A stretch of 64,000 bases of DNA from Moraxella nasibovis (GCF_029581575.1 NZ_CP089975.1:806001-870000), one strand, 5' to 3'; positions 28,776 through 38,555 are shown, counted from the stretch's first letter. The notes: generated from the letters alone by a model not told the origin. Program-made: numbers and translations.

Positions 28776-30359
28776 ATGACGAATTATGCCACCCATTCTG
28801 CAAATACCAGCGACCAACAAAAAATGCAAGGCATTCGCCTAAAACAGCTGCGCAAGTCTTTGGGGCTGTCGGCGCAAAAGCTCGCCCAAAAGCTTAGCGA
28901 GCAGGGCGCTCAGGTGAGCCGTGGGGCGATCGCCAACTGGGAATGTGGCAAAAATGGCATCGCCAGCAACAAATTATCCATCTTGGCAAGCGTGCTAAAC
29001 ACCACTGAAAGCTATCTGTTGACGGGGCGACATCAGCTTGTAAATGACAAGCAAGTCATTGAAAAAAAAGACAATTTTAATATCATTTCAAACTCAAATT
29101 CTAAGGCGGACGACATGAGCCAAGTCAATCAACCCCTAAAAAAATCCAACAAACTTGCCAATGTCTGCTACGACATTCGTGGCGAGCTTTTGCAGACGGC
29201 AAGTCGCATGGAGGCAGAAGGGCAGCGCATCATCAAGCTGAACATCGGCAACCCTGAGCCATTTGGTCTGCTGCCGCCTGATGAGATCGTGCAAGATGTG
29301 GCGATGAACCTTCATCAGGCGTCTGGATATTCGGATTCTAAGGGGATTTTTGCTGCTCGTAAGGCTGTTTTGCAGTATTATCAAGGCAAGGGTCTTTTGA
29401 GTGCCACCGATGTCAGTGATGTGTTCATTGGCAATGGTGTCAGTGAGCTGATCGTCATGGTAATGCAAGCACTGCTTGACGATGGCGATGAGGTGCTGAT
29501 CCCGATGCCTGACTATCCGCTATGGACAGCGGCGGCAAATCTGGCAGGCGGTCGAGCGGTGCATTATCGCTGTGTCGAGGAAAATGACTGGCAGCCTGAC
29601 TTGGCAGACATTGAGAGTAAAATCACGCCACGCACCAAAGGCATTGTCGTCATCAACCCAAACAACCCAACAGGGGCGCTGTACTCAGATGAGGTGCTAA
29701 AAAGCATTGCTGATTTGGCGGTCAAATACGGCTTGGTGCTGATGGCGGATGAGATTTATGACCGCATTTTGTATGATGGGGCGGTGCATACGCCGATGTG
29801 CACGATCACCGATCAGACTTTGGTACTGACATTTAATGGGCTGTCAAAGTCGCACCGCATCGCAGGCTATCGCTCAGGCTGGGTGATGATCTCTGGTAAA
29901 AAGGACCATGCGACAGACTTCATTGAAGGCTTGACCATGCTTGCCAGTATGCGCCTGTGTGCCAATGTGCCAGCGCAGTACGCCATTCAAACTTCGATGG
30001 GCGGCTATCAGTCCATGCAGGCGCTGACCGCACCAAATGGGCGACTGTGCAAGCAAAGAGATCTGGCGGTGTCTCGCCTAAATGCCATCAAGGGCATCAG
30101 CTGCACCGTACCAAAAGGAGCGTTTTATTGCTTTGCCAAGATTGACCGTGAAGTATATCCAATTGATAATGACATGCAGTTTATGATGGATTTGCTCGTG
30201 CAAGAAAAGGTGCTGATGGTGCAAGGTACGGGTTTTAACTGGGATCAGCCTGATCATTTTCGTGTTGTGTTTTTGCCAAATCTTATTGATTTGGAAGATG
30301 CGATGGACAGATTGGACAGATTTTTTGCCAATAAACGCAAGGAATTTGGGACGGAGTGA
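28776..30359 (+). CDS. XRE-type HTH domain fused to an AlaA-like alanine aminotransferase
   Basis: A 527-residue two-part protein. Residues about 20-85 form a Cro/C1-type helix-turn-helix (MQGIRLKQLRKSLGLSAQKL, VSRGAIANWECGKNGIASN, YLLTG). After a polar Asn/Ser/Lys linker, residues from about 114 align along their whole length with E. coli AlaA: KLANVCYDIRGELLQTASRM, GNGVSELIVMVMQALLDDGD, IVVINPNNPTGALYSDEVL. The PLP lysine lies in TFNGLSKSHRIAGYRSGW. AlaA makes alanine from pyruvate and glutamate. Without the HTH part the enzyme would be of normal size; an in-frame ATG at 29115 could start it alone. The start at 28776 is used because translation before it is Phe/Lys-rich and reads through the putative operators. 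The fusion suggests a metabolic enzyme that may control its own gene. Confidence 0.85.
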   Translation: MTNYATHSANTSDQQKMQGIRLKQLRKSLGLSAQKLAQKLSEQGAQVSRGAIANWECGKNGIASNKLSILASVLNTTESYLLTGRHQLVNDKQVIEKKDNFNIISNSNSKADDMSQVNQPLKKSNKLANVCYDIRGELLQTASRMEAEGQRIIKLNIGNPEPFGLLPPDEIVQDVAMNLHQASGYSDSKGIFAARKAVLQYYQGKGLLSATDVSDVFIGNGVSELIVMVMQALLDDGDEVLIPMPDYPLWTAAANLAGGRAVHYRCVEENDWQPDLADIESKITPRTKGIVVINPNNPTGALYSDEVLKSIADLAVKYGLVLMADEIYDRILYDGAVHTPMCTITDQTLVLTFNGLSKSHRIAGYRSGWVMISGKKDHATDFIEGLTMLASMRLCANVPAQYAIQTSMGGYQSMQALTAPNGRLCKQRDLAVSRLNAIKGISCTVPKGAFYCFAKIDREVYPIDNDMQFMMDLLVQEKVLMVQGTGFNWDQPDHFRVVFLPNLIDLEDAMDRLDRFFANKRKEFGTE

Positions 30360-30392
30360 CCCGAGTGCTTGTCAGCCCTTACAACGGTCTTA

Positions 30393-30420
30393 AAAAAGCT
30401 TGCCTATGGCAGGCTTTTTG
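30393..30420 (+). terminator. Terminator after the HTH-aminotransferase gene
   Basis: AAGCTTGCC-TAT-GGCAGGCTT with one mismatched or wobble position, followed by TTTTTG. The remaining 30421-30630 is AT-rich and contains no gene. Confidence 0.75.
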
Positions 30421-30630
30421 TGCTTTTATAATACTTTAAATGACGATGCCTTGATGGTGGCTTTGGTGTTGAGTTGGTGCAGTTGACAAGCAACCTTAAA
30501 TATGCCTAAATTCTCTATCTATATGCCATTTTTGAATTTTAATTTTTGCCATGAAATGCTTAATATGGCAGCTTAACAAATTACCTATCATTACATCATC
30601 TAGCCTGAGCCGAACGCCAAAGGAAAAAAT

Positions 30631-32307
30631 ATGTATCAATATTCTTATACTGACCAAAAAATCGTCGATGAGCGCGTGGCGCAATTTCGTGATCAGACGC
30701 AGCGCTATTTGGCGGGTGAGTTGCCAGAAGAGCAGTTTTTGCCATTAAGATTACAAAACGGACTTTATATTCAGCGTCATGCACCGATGCTGCGTATCGC
30801 CATTCCTTATGGGCTTATGGCAAGCCATCAGCTGCGTGTGCTTGCTGAGATTGCTCGTGATTATGATAAGGGCTATGCGCATTTCACCACACGCACCAAT
30901 TTGCAGCTCAACTGGGTGAAACTTGAAGAAGTGCCAGACATTTTGGCAAAGCTTGCCAGTCATCAGATGCACGCCATTCAGACTTCGGGTAACTGCATTC
31001 GCAATACCACCACCGACCCTTATGCGGGCATTCATAGTGAAGAAGTGGTTGATCCTCGTCCGTATTGTGAAATCATTCGTCAGTGGAGTACTTTTCATCC
31101 TGAGTTTGCTTATTTGCCTCGTAAATTTAAGATTGCGGTGATCGGCACGAAGACAGACCGAGCCGCCACGCAGGTGCATGACATTGGTCTGCATGTGGTA
31201 AAAAAAGACGGTCAGATTGGCTTTGAAGTCATCGTGGGTGGCGGTCTTGGGCGTACACCGATCATTGGTAAGGTCATCAATGAATTTTTGCCACGAGAGC
31301 ATCTTTTGAGCTATTTGGATGCGATTTTGCGAGTGTATAATTTGGAAGGTCGCCGTGACAACAAATACAAAGCTCGTATCAAGATTTTGGTGGAAAGCTT
31401 GGGCAAGGAAGTCTTTGCGCAGAAGGTGGAAGAAGAGTGGCAGCACATCAAAGATGGTGAGCTGACTTTGACGGATGCTCATTTTGCCAAAGCGGAGAGC
31501 TATTTTACCACGCCAAATTATGAAGCCATCGATGCTTTGGCAGCGCACAGCCAGCTACAAGAACACTTGGCGGATGGCGAGTTTGCCAAATGGTATGAGC
31601 ATAATACCGTGGCGCATAAGGTAGCAGGCTATCGTGCGGTGGTCATTTCGCTAAAAGCGGGCATTGTAAATGGTAAATATGTCCCATCGGGCGACATGAC
31701 AGATGCGCAGATGTTTGCCTTGGCGGATTTGGCGGATGAATACAGCTTGGGCGAGATTCGTGCCACGCATCATCAAAATCTCGTTTTGGGTGATGTCAAA
31801 ATCACCGATTTGTATGCCCTTTGGCAAAAATTAAGCGCGCTGAATTTGGCTCGTGCCAACATCGGTACACTCACCGACATGACGGTCTGCCCAGGCTTTG
31901 ATTATTGTGCTTTGGCAAATGCGACCACGCATAATATTGCCGAGAGCATCGAAAGAAAATTTGACGATTTGGATTATTTGTATGATTTGGGCGACATTCG
32001 CCTGAACATGTCTGGCTGTATGAATGCCTGTGCGCATCACCATGTGGGCGACATCGGCATCTTGGGTGTGGACAAAAAAGGCGAGCATTGGTATCAAATC
32101 AGCCTTGGTGGAAGTTCTAGTGAAAATGCCAAATTGGGACAAATCTTGGGGCGTGCGGTGGCGGCTGATGAAGTGGCGGACACCATCGACATCATCGCCA
32201 AGGTCTATCAAGATGAGCGCATCGCCACCGATGAGCATGTAGAGAGCTTTGCACAGGTAGTGGAGCGTGTCGGCATCGCCCCATTTAAGGCTGCTGTGTA
32301 CGCCTAA
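30631..32307 (+). CDS. cysI: Nitrite/sulfite reductase, siroheme hemoprotein (probable assimilatory sulfite reductase)
   Basis: A 558-residue siroheme/4Fe-4S reductase with two ferredoxin-like half-domains. The first carries TTRTNLQLNWVKLEEVPDIL and TSGNCIRNTTTDPYAG. The cluster ligands are in TVCPGFDYCALA and LNMSGCMNACAHHHVGDIGI (C-x3-C). The family includes both sulfite and nitrite reductases. The next gene (DUF934, tied to sulfite reduction) and cysG favour sulfite to sulfide in cysteine synthesis. AAAGGAAAAAAT precedes the ATG. Confidence 0.9.
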   Translation: MYQYSYTDQKIVDERVAQFRDQTQRYLAGELPEEQFLPLRLQNGLYIQRHAPMLRIAIPYGLMASHQLRVLAEIARDYDKGYAHFTTRTNLQLNWVKLEEVPDILAKLASHQMHAIQTSGNCIRNTTTDPYAGIHSEEVVDPRPYCEIIRQWSTFHPEFAYLPRKFKIAVIGTKTDRAATQVHDIGLHVVKKDGQIGFEVIVGGGLGRTPIIGKVINEFLPREHLLSYLDAILRVYNLEGRRDNKYKARIKILVESLGKEVFAQKVEEEWQHIKDGELTLTDAHFAKAESYFTTPNYEAIDALAAHSQLQEHLADGEFAKWYEHNTVAHKVAGYRAVVISLKAGIVNGKYVPSGDMTDAQMFALADLADEYSLGEIRATHHQNLVLGDVKITDLYALWQKLSALNLARANIGTLTDMTVCPGFDYCALANATTHNIAESIERKFDDLDYLYDLGDIRLNMSGCMNACAHHHVGDIGILGVDKKGEHWYQISLGGSSSENAKLGQILGRAVAADEVADTIDIIAKVYQDERIATDEHVESFAQVVERVGIAPFKAAVYA

Positions 32308-32346
32308 TCTTTGCCAAATAGTAATCAGAGATATCAAGGAATCATC

Positions 32347-32859
32347 ATGACAACTCAAATCATCAGTCTAGACAGTGACGCAAACCTTCATGAAAGCGTG
32401 GGCGAGTTTTTTTTGATCACGAGTGCTGAGGAGGCGCCAGAATATGCAGGCTTTGACATCGGTGTCATTAAGGCGCGCAGTCAGGGCGACAGCACGCTGC
32501 TTAGCACTCCCAATGACTATCATGACACTCGTGGGCTGCTCTTGACGGCAGACAGTACTGTAAGCGAGGTGCAAGCGGTGCTTGATCAGGCGCTGGTCAA
32601 TTTGTTTGTGATTTATGTCGCTGATTTTAAAGATGGGCGTGTGTTCAGTTTGGTGCGTCAGCTTAGAAAAATCAGCGAGCAGGCAGAAATCATCATCGCG
32701 GGCGAGTTTGGGGTGGATCAGGCGGCGTATTTTTATAAGTCAGGCGCCAATGGCTTTGCAGTGTCGTCTGACAAGGTCGTCACGCTCAAAAGCACTTTGG
32801 ACGACCTAAAAACGGCACACGCAGGCACATCTGCTGGCGCACTGCCGATGTTTCGCTGA
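32347..32859 (+). CDS. DUF934 protein linked to sulfite reduction
   Basis: A 170-residue protein with a variable N-terminal half and the conserved DUF934 core: LVNLFVIYVADFKDGRVFSL VRQLR, then GEFGVDQAAYFYKSGANGF. Members are almost always next to this type of sulfite reductase and are thought to assist it, possibly in electron supply. The mechanism is unknown. AAGGA lies eight bases before the ATG at 32347. It sits 39 bases after cysI and 31 before cysG. Confidence 0.88.
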   Translation: MTTQIISLDSDANLHESVGEFFLITSAEEAPEYAGFDIGVIKARSQGDSTLLSTPNDYHDTRGLLLTADSTVSEVQAVLDQALVNLFVIYVADFKDGRVFSLVRQLRKISEQAEIIIAGEFGVDQAAYFYKSGANGFAVSSDKVVTLKSTLDDLKTAHAGTSAGALPMFR

Positions 32860-32890
32860 TGATTTATTGGGATGTCATGGCTGGGTCATC

Positions 32891-34264
32891 ATGAATACTT
32901 TACCGCTATTTTTTAATCTGCAACATCGCTCCGTGCTGATCATCGGTGGGGGTGATGTTGCCATTCGTAAAGCCACCTTGATAAAATCGGCAGGGGCAAA
33001 TATTACCATCATCGCCAAACATATTGATGATGAATTAAAAGCCTTATTAAAAGATAATAATCATCGGTTAATTATCAAAGAATACGATAAAGCGGATTTG
33101 AATGCTGATTTTGCGTTTTGTATTGTGGCGACCGATGATAATGACTTAAATCGGCAAATTTATCACGATTGCAAAAGTTTAAACTTGGCGGTGAATGTCG
33201 TAGATACGCCAGACTTGTGCGATTTTATTTTTCCTGCGATTGTGGATAGAAATCCGATTACCATTGGCGTATCTAGTAATGGCAATTCGCCAGTGCTGGC
33301 AAGATTATTGCGAGCCAAAATAGAAAGCGTGATCCCCAATAATATTGGCAAATTGGCACAAGTGGCGGGCGAATTTAGAGAAACGATTAAAAACCGCTTG
33401 CCCAATGTGAATAGTCGGCGTAAGTTTTGGGAGAGTATTTTTGGCGATAATTTAAATGGCGTGGGCGTATTTTCGCATAATGACAATATCAATTTGACAG
33501 CATTGGAAAAAGAGTTGTCCCGCTTTGAAAAATCCAATCAACACCAAGGCGAGGTTTATATTGTCGGTACAGGGGCGGGCAATCCTGATTTATTAACTTT
33601 TAAGGCGCTGCGTTTAATGCAGCAAGCCGATGTGGTATTATATGACGCATTGGTGTCTGATGAGATTTTGGATTTGTGTCGCCGTGATAGCGATAAAATC
33701 TTTGTTGGCAAAAAGCGCTCGTGCCACGCCAAAAGCCAAGATGAAATCAACCAACTGCTTGTGGATCTTGCCAAACAAGGCAAACGAGTGCTGAGACTCA
33801 AAGGTGGAGACCCCTTTATTTTTGGGCGTGGGGGCGAGGAAATGCTCTCTTGTCAGGCGGCTGGTGTACCCTATCAAATCGTCTCTGGTATCACGGCAAG
33901 CCTAGCAGGGGCAAGCGGTGCAGGCATTCCGCTCACGCATAGAGGCGTGGCAACTTCGGTGCGGTTTTTGACAGGGTGCTATCAGACGGGCGAGAATTTT
34001 AACGGCTTAAAAAGCACTTACCAGACCGACGAAACACTCGTATTTTATATGGGTTTGCACGCCCTTGAAAAAGTGGTGGTAAGTTTAACCGCTGATTTGC
34101 CAAGCGATACGCCTGTGGCGATTGTGTCTAATGCCAGTCTGCCAAATCAAAAAGTCTTGATTGGCGATTTGACAAATATCGTAGAAAAACAAGAACAAGC
34201 CCAGTTGCCAGCGCCTGCAATCATCATCGTGGGTAAGGTGGTGAATCTTTATCAGCATCACTGA
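32891..34264 (+). CDS. cysG: Siroheme synthase (multifunctional)
   Basis: Makes siroheme from uroporphyrinogen III. The N-terminal precorrin-2 dehydrogenase/ferrochelatase part has VLIIGGGDVAIRKATLIKSA and GVSSNGNSPVLARLLRAKIE. The C-terminal SAM methyltransferase begins VYIVGTGAGNPDLLTFKALR and includes VLRLKGGDPFIFGRGGEEML and ITASLAGASGAGIPLTHRGV. With the ATG at 32891 it is exactly 457 aa, the E. coli length. It supplies the cofactor for the reductase two genes upstream, so the three genes form a functional operon. Confidence 0.95.
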   Translation: MNTLPLFFNLQHRSVLIIGGGDVAIRKATLIKSAGANITIIAKHIDDELKALLKDNNHRLIIKEYDKADLNADFAFCIVATDDNDLNRQIYHDCKSLNLAVNVVDTPDLCDFIFPAIVDRNPITIGVSSNGNSPVLARLLRAKIESVIPNNIGKLAQVAGEFRETIKNRLPNVNSRRKFWESIFGDNLNGVGVFSHNDNINLTALEKELSRFEKSNQHQGEVYIVGTGAGNPDLLTFKALRLMQQADVVLYDALVSDEILDLCRRDSDKIFVGKKRSCHAKSQDEINQLLVDLAKQGKRVLRLKGGDPFIFGRGGEEMLSCQAAGVPYQIVSGITASLAGASGAGIPLTHRGVATSVRFLTGCYQTGENFNGLKSTYQTDETLVFYMGLHALEKVVVSLTADLPSDTPVAIVSNASLPNQKVLIGDLTNIVEKQEQAQLPAPAIIIVGKVVNLYQHH

Positions 34265-34288
34265 ATGAAAGTAAGTCAAATCACCTAA

Positions 34289-34318
34289 AAAGCGCAGGAT
34301 TCTGCGTTTTTTTTATTT
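34289..34318 (+). terminator. Terminator after cysG
   Basis: CGCAG-GATT-CTGCG stem followed by eight T residues. Confidence 0.8.
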
Positions 34319-34410
34319 TGGGTTTGGGTGTCTTGTGGTGTGGATGGATGAATTTTGGGTAAAAATAAGATACAATAACGATTTTTGATTTGTAGTGAGT
34401 AACGATTGAC

Positions 34411-35460
34411 ATGACAGAGCAAGTAACCAGGCCAGCAGGCGGCGAGGCGGTGGCAAATGCTGCCGAAGAGGTACGTAGGGCTGCCGAAGAAGTGCGACAG
34501 GTGGCGGAATCCACGAAAGAAGTCGCCAAAGAGGTGACGAATGCGACCGTCGATGGGCTAGAAAGTGGCACCAATCATGCGCTTGAATTTTTGGGTGTGC
34601 CGATTGACATCGCAAGTCTGATTCAAAATAGCGTCACGCTGATGGTGAATCTCATCTTGGCACTGCTCATATTTTTTGTGGGCAAATGGGTGGGTAAGCG
34701 CATATTGGCAGTCATTAACCGTGTGCTTGAAAGAACGAATCTGGATCGGACCGTACTAAATTTCCTAAACAATCTTTTGTACGGTCTGATGCTGGTGACT
34801 GTCACTTTGGCGGCATTGAATAAGCTGGGTGTTAATACCAACTCTTTCGTTGCGGTACTGGGTGCGGCGGCGGTGGCGATCGGTATGGCGCTAAAAGATC
34901 AGCTTTCCAATCTGGCAGCGGGCGTGATGATTGTGATTTTTCGTCCCTTTGGTCGAGGTGATTATGTTGAGATTGGCGGTCAGATGGGTACGGTGCTTGA
35001 CATCACACTTGTCAATACACGCATCAAGACTGCCGCCAACCACGAAATCATCATTCCAAATGGCGACATCATGACCAGCTCCAGCACCAATTTCACCTCG
35101 CTACCGACTCGCCGTGTCGATGTGGTGGTGGGTATTGGCTATCATAACGACATCAAAAAAGCGCGTGAATTGATGCTGATGATCGCTGATGCGCATGAGC
35201 TGATTTTGGCGGAGCCTGAGCCTGTGGTGCGGGTGACGGCTTTGTCGGAAAGCTCGGTGGATTTGACTTTGTATGTCTGGACGGAAAATGACGACTGGTT
35301 CAGTGTGCAGTGCGATCTGCTTGAACGCATCAAGTACGCCTTTGATGAGCATGGCGTGGACATTCCATTTCCAAACCGTACGCTGCACCTAGATGCACTC
35401 GATGAGCTCAATCGGCTGTTAAAAGAGCAGCGCAGCGACTGGACGCATTTGCCAAAATAA
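34411..35460 (+). CDS. MscS-family mechanosensitive channel with N-terminal helical extension
   Basis: A 349-residue small-conductance channel-type protein that would relieve turgor on osmotic downshift. Residues about 10-55 are an amphipathic Ala/Glu/Val-rich helix (EEVRRAAEEVRQVAESTKEV) not found in E. coli MscS (286 aa). Then come TM1 and TM2, and the pore helix VAVLGAAAVAIGMALKDQLS NLAAG. The beta domain has FRPFGRGDYVEIGGQMGTVL and IIIPNGDIMTSS, and the C-terminal alpha-beta domain follows. It is monocistronic between terminators. Confidence 0.9.
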   Translation: MTEQVTRPAGGEAVANAAEEVRRAAEEVRQVAESTKEVAKEVTNATVDGLESGTNHALEFLGVPIDIASLIQNSVTLMVNLILALLIFFVGKWVGKRILAVINRVLERTNLDRTVLNFLNNLLYGLMLVTVTLAALNKLGVNTNSFVAVLGAAAVAIGMALKDQLSNLAAGVMIVIFRPFGRGDYVEIGGQMGTVLDITLVNTRIKTAANHEIIIPNGDIMTSSSTNFTSLPTRRVDVVVGIGYHNDIKKARELMLMIADAHELILAEPEPVVRVTALSESSVDLTLYVWTENDDWFSVQCDLLERIKYAFDEHGVDIPFPNRTLHLDALDELNRLLKEQRSDWTHLPK

Positions 35461-35644
35461 CGCTTGTCTGATGGTGCTGTACTCACCGAACCAATAAAAC
35501 AATACAGCTTTTTAGGTTGGCAAAGCCAAGCATAACCCAATATTTTTTGATTAACTTATTGATTTTTTTTTAGTTTTTGAAATCAGCCCAAGCTACGAAA
35601 TCAAACCTTTTTATGGTAATTTTACTATTTAGTAGCTATAAACA

Positions 35645-35684
35645 TAAAAAAGGACCTCAAAATGAATTGAGGTCTTTTTTTTAT
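35645..35684. terminator. Bidirectional terminator between the MscS gene and sthA
   Basis: GACCTCA (35653-35659) and TGAGGTC (35668-35674) with T runs on both strands. The rest of 35461-35644 has no recognisable feature. Confidence 0.88.
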
Positions 35685-35691
35685 GGATGGA

Positions 35692-37272
35692 TTAGAAAAT
35701 ACGGTTCAAGCCGTTGAGTGCTGCCACACGGTAGGCTTCTGCCATCGTCGGATAGTTGAAGGTGGTGGTGATGAAATATTCTAGCGTATGACCGCATTTC
35801 ATCACAGCTTGCCCGATGTGAATGATCTCTGAGGCGTGATTGCCGTAGCAGTGAATGCCTAGGATTTCTAAGGTTTCACGGTGGAATAGGATTTTTAAGA
35901 CGCCAGAGCGTTCACCGATGATTTGCGCACGAGCCAGATGCTTAAAGAACGCCTGCCCGACTTCATAAGGAATCTTATCCCGTGTCAGGTCTTCCTCGGT
36001 GGCACCGATGCTTGAAATCTCAGGAATGGTATAGATTCCAGTCGGTACGCTGTCGATGAACTCAGCCTGCTTATCGCCCACCATAAAGCCTGCGGCATTA
36101 CGCCCTTGGTCGTAAGCGGCAGAGGCAAGCGATGGCCAGCCGATGACATCGCCCACAGCGTAGATGTTTGGTGCGCTAGTGCGGTAGGTTTTATCAACTT
36201 CCAGCTGACCACGACTGTTGGCTTTTAGACCGACTGCTTCTAGATTTAAGCTGTCGGTGTTGCCCGAGCGCCCATTACACCAAAGAATGGCATCGGATTT
36301 GATTTTCTTACCGCTTTTTAGGTGTAAGACCACGCAGTCATCGTGTGTTTCTAGGTGGTCAATCTCTTCGTTGTTGCGAATGCGCACGCCAAATTGACGG
36401 AAGTCATGAGACAATGCGTCCGAGATTTCATCGTCCAGATAGCTAAGCAGCTGGTCTTTATTGTTAATCAAATCAACGACATAGCCAAGACCTGTAAAAA
36501 TCGAGGCATACTCACAGCCAATCACGCCAGCGCCGTAGATGATGATTTTGCGGGCGACATAATCCATCTGCAAAATCTTGTCCGAGTCAAAGACACGAGG
36601 GTGGTCAAAGTCCAAAATATCAGGGCGATAAGGGCGTGAACCGACAGCGATGACCGCCTGATCAAAGGTGAGGGTTTTTTTGATGCCGTCTTCGGAGGAT
36701 TCAACTTGTAGTGTGTGCGAGTCCAAAAAGCTGCCCCAGCCTTGAATGACTTCAATGCGATTGCGCTCATAAAATAGGCGATGCGTATTGACTTGGCTTA
36801 GAATGACTCGGCGTGCTTTGCTTAATACTTTGTTGAGCGGTACTTGAAAATTGTCAGTAAAAGAGCTGAACATCGGGTCACGGCGCATGCCGATGATGTT
36901 AAACACAGACTGACGCAGCGCCTTACTTGGGATGGTGCCGACATGAGCGCAGTTGCCACCGACTTGATCTCGTGGGTCGATGACAGCGACTTTCAAGCCT
37001 GATTTGGCAAGTTTCATCGCCGCCGCTTCGCCAGCAGGACCTGCACCCAGCACGATGGCGTCATACTCATAGCCGTGTTTGCGGCGTTCTTTGGTGGGCG
37101 CTTCTTGAAGCTCGATGCGCTGACCGTCCAGTGGGCTGATGAGCGCCTGATGAATGAGGTCGGTGTCTGCCTGCTCGTACAGCTGCTCAGGAATCTCGCT
37201 TAGAATGTCTAGGTCATCGTCTTGATCTGTGCCGATGACTTCTGGCTGTGGCATAGGGGTTTTTTTACTCAT
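35692..37272 (-). CDS. sthA: Soluble pyridine nucleotide transhydrogenase
   Basis: An FAD flavoprotein exchanging reducing equivalents between NADPH and NAD+. The FAD-binding motif is [20 protein letters not shown]. The active-site stretch [20 protein letters not shown] has only one cysteine, as in SthA and unlike disulfide reductases. The NAD(P) motif is [20 protein letters not shown]. At 526 aa it has about 65 extra N-terminal residues, acidic and proline-rich ([16 protein letters not shown]), compared with E. coli (466). That extension has no recognised domain; a shorter translation from a downstream codon cannot be excluded. Confidence 0.93.
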   Translation of the reverse strand: MSKKTPMPQPEVIGTDQDDDLDILSEIPEQLYEQADTDLIHQALISPLDGQRIELQEAPTKERRKHGYEYDAIVLGAGPAGEAAAMKLAKSGLKVAVIDPRDQVGGNCAHVGTIPSKALRQSVFNIIGMRRDPMFSSFTDNFQVPLNKVLSKARRVILSQVNTHRLFYERNRIEVIQGWGSFLDSHTLQVESSEDGIKKTLTFDQAVIAVGSRPYRPDILDFDHPRVFDSDKILQMDYVARKIIIYGAGVIGCEYASIFTGLGYVVDLINNKDQLLSYLDDEISDALSHDFRQFGVRIRNNEEIDHLETHDDCVVLHLKSGKKIKSDAILWCNGRSGNTDSLNLEAVGLKANSRGQLEVDKTYRTSAPNIYAVGDVIGWPSLASAAYDQGRNAAGFMVGDKQAEFIDSVPTGIYTIPEISSIGATEEDLTRDKIPYEVGQAFFKHLARAQIIGERSGVLKILFHRETLEILGIHCYGNHASEIIHIGQAVMKCGHTLEYFITTTFNYPTMAEAYRVAALNGLNRIF

Positions 37273-37358
37273 GTATTTGCCTTAGTTTTAAATTTAAATA
37301 AATAAATAAAAGTGTGGTTGGTTAAAATTTACCAAATCAGCGCCTTAAAACCCCACGC

Positions 37359-38237
37359 TCAGCCAATGCGTCTGGCAAGCCCTGTAACCTGTAAGATGCG
37401 TGTGGCAATTTCTTCAACGCTCATCTCAGACACATTCAGATTTGGGATCTTTTGGGCGGTGTAGATGGCTTGAATGGCTCGCTGTTCTTCTTGGCACTGG
37501 GCAAGCGACGCATAGCGACTGCCTGCTTTTCGTTCTTGGCGAATGCGTACCAAGCGCTCGGTGTCGATGGTTAGACCAAATAATTTGTGGCGATAAGGCT
37601 GTAAGACTTTGGGGAGATTGCTCGTATCCAAGTCGTCTTCGGTCAAAGGATAGTTGGCAGCACGAATGCCAAATTGCAAGGCAAGATACAACGAAGTCGG
37701 CGTTTTGCCTGAGCGAGACAGACCTACCAAGATGATGTCGGCGCCGTCGTAGTGGTTGGTGCGTGCGCCGTCGTCATTGTCAAGCGCATAATGCACTGCA
37801 TCAATGCGTGCTTTATAGTCCTCAGAATCGACATCGCCGTGCGCCATGCCTGCGTGCGGATCGGGAATCTCGTTGATTTCGTTGGCGATGCGATGGATCA
37901 GACCTTCATAGATGTCTAGGTTGGTGGCGTCGGCGCCGTTGATGATCGTACGAATCTCATCGCTGACGATGGTATCAAATACCAGTGGCTTAAGTCCTGA
38001 TAGGCGATGCGCTTCATTGATGCGAGACACTGCCTGATGCGCAAGCTCAGTGGTATCCACATAGGGGATGATTTTGATGTCAAATTTCACATTGCCAAAT
38101 TGGCTTAGCAGCGAGCGACCCAAAGTCTCAGCGGTGATCGCCGTACCATCAGAGATGAAAAACGCACTGCGCAGTGTTGGTTTTTCGGCAGTGTCGTTTT
38201 GGGGTTCTTGGCTTGGCGTGGGGGTGTGAACATACAT
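37359..38237 (-). CDS. ppsR: Phosphoenolpyruvate synthase regulatory protein (bifunctional kinase/phosphorylase)
   Basis: Inactivates and reactivates PEP synthase by ADP-dependent phosphorylation and phosphate-dependent dephosphorylation. The DUF299 family begins with FISDGTAITAETLGRSLLSQF, and the P-loop is ILVGLSRSGKTPTSLYLALQ. The C-terminal part includes KLFGLTIDTERLVRIRQERK. The start at 38237 (292 aa) has AAGGA seven bases upstream; an ORF extension to 38336 lacks one. It is divergent from its target gene ppsA. Confidence 0.94.
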   Translation of the reverse strand: MYVHTPTPSQEPQNDTAEKPTLRSAFFISDGTAITAETLGRSLLSQFGNVKFDIKIIPYVDTTELAHQAVSRINEAHRLSGLKPLVFDTIVSDEIRTIINGADATNLDIYEGLIHRIANEINEIPDPHAGMAHGDVDSEDYKARIDAVHYALDNDDGARTNHYDGADIILVGLSRSGKTPTSLYLALQFGIRAANYPLTEDDLDTSNLPKVLQPYRHKLFGLTIDTERLVRIRQERKAGSRYASLAQCQEEQRAIQAIYTAQKIPNLNVSEMSVEEIATRILQVTGLARRIG

Positions 38238-38492
38238 GGCTTGTTCCTTGTCCTTGTTGATGCACCAAATTTGAATAAATCTTGGTAAGTATAGCATAAA
38301 AACGCCTAATTTTGAGCGATATTTATCAAACTTCACGACATTTGCTTTGGATTTGGCTTAATTGTGTCCAAGTGGTTTTTTAATAGGTGGCTTTTTACAA
38401 GCGTTTGGCGAATAGGCGCTATAAAAAAAGACGGGTGAGGCAAGGATTTTTATTTATTTAATAAATATAACATATTTTTATAAAAAATAACA

Positions 38493-38521
38493 TTGAGTAT
38501 TGGCAAATTTGTCGCTATAAT
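38493..38521 (+). promoter_or_regulatory. Promoter of ppsA
   Basis: TTGAGT (38493-38498), a 17-base spacer and TATAAT (38516-38521), 35 bases upstream of ppsA. The 318-base ppsR-ppsA divergent region also carries TGCTATACT on the minus strand near 38290-38298 for ppsR. I see no other operator. Confidence 0.65.
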
Positions 38522-38555
38522 TTAACGAAATTTTAGTCAATTTGGGGATGGTTTT

